DNA from: an uncultured Burkholderiales bacterium | GTDB lineage: Bacteria; Pseudomonadota; Gammaproteobacteria; Burkholderiales; Burkholderiaceae_D | Length of the DNA: 11,762 nt | Assembly (NCBI GenBank): GCA_937872165.1 | Contig: CALMOR010000091.1 | Span: 1 to 11,762, forward strand | Reading direction: 5' to 3' | Part shown: positions 11,690 to 11,762 of the stretch, one piece after another | How positions within the stretch are numbered: the first letter of the stretch is position 1 | Layout of the letters: every line of letters begins with the position of its first letter | Notes under the pieces: generated by a model | Seen by the model: only the letters and a program-made list of their open reading frames with translations | Told to the model about the DNA's origin: nothing | Databases searched by the model: none | Made by a program: the position numbers and the translations under genes

Positions 11690-11762
11690 GGCGCGGGGGC
11701 CCAGGGGGCGCGGCCCGGCCGGGGGGGGGGCGAACCCGAGGGGGCGCCCCGGGCGCCCCCCG
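11690..11762. other. Low-complexity G/C tract at the contig end, probable assembly or sequencing artefact
   Basis: After about 11690 the sequence is almost only G and C, with an uninterrupted 10-base G run at 11721-11730 and a perfect fold-back: GGGGGCGCC (11740-11748), CCG, GGCGCCCCC (11752-11760). No coding pattern like that of the rest of the window is seen. G runs with a fold-back at the end of a contig are typical of low-quality read ends. Confidence 0.6.

Noticed and set aside
1..11762. Defence system, toxin-antitoxin pair, CRISPR or mobile element
   Set aside because: No direct repeat arrays, transposase or integrase motifs, terminal inverted repeats, or toxin/antitoxin-like gene pairs were found; the content is mainly housekeeping.

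Overview
The window is a high-GC chromosomal segment that looks like it comes from a betaproteobacterium. The evidence is gene content and order: dapA-bamC-MBL hydrolase, and yciO/sua5-like - M50 protease - trpS, both arrangements familiar from that class, plus a PhaF/PhaI-type phasin and a RoxA-type oxygenase. I see no insertion sequences, phage genes, CRISPR arrays, tRNA or rRNA. The assignment to class is inference; I cannot name a genus.

Layout, left to right. (1) Positions 1-124 are the 3' end of uvrC (+), which stops just after the RNase H-like endonuclease domain with no helix-hairpin-helix tail. (2) 257-2351 (+) is a compact cluster: phasin, TetR-type regulator, alpha/beta hydrolase. 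It suggests polyhydroxyalkanoate (PHA) granule or lipid ester metabolism with its own regulator. (3) 2191-2346 (-) is a 51-residue Gly/Tyr-rich lipoprotein lying antisense inside the 3' end of the hydrolase reading frame; its Shine-Dalgarno sequence can be sequestered in a leader hairpin. (4) slyD (-) and roxA (+) are divergent, and roxA is followed by a DUF7931-like gene. (5) 5089-5355 (+) is a small Pro/Ala/Thr-repeat lipoprotein with a consensus -10 box and a long 5' leader. It ends at a bidirectional terminator shared with the convergent operon on its right. (6) 5398-8381 (-) is dapA-bamC-MBL hydrolase, led by a promoter near 8500. (7) 8534-11670 (-) is yciO-M50 protease-trpS-methyltransferase, with a 4-base stop/start overlap between the last two. 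(8) 11690-11762 is very low-complexity G/C sequence with a 10-base G run and a fold-back, most likely a contig-end artefact.

Most genes are housekeeping: lysine/peptidoglycan precursor synthesis (DapA), outer-membrane assembly (BamC), tRNA charging (TrpS), protein folding and metal handling (SlyD), and ribosomal protein hydroxylation (RoxA). I did not find a convincing undescribed multi-gene system. The most unusual points are the antisense nested lipoprotein with its SD-sequestering hairpin, the UvrC lacking its C-terminal HhH region, the Arg-rich hydrolase tail, and two genes placed as if transcribed without a leader.
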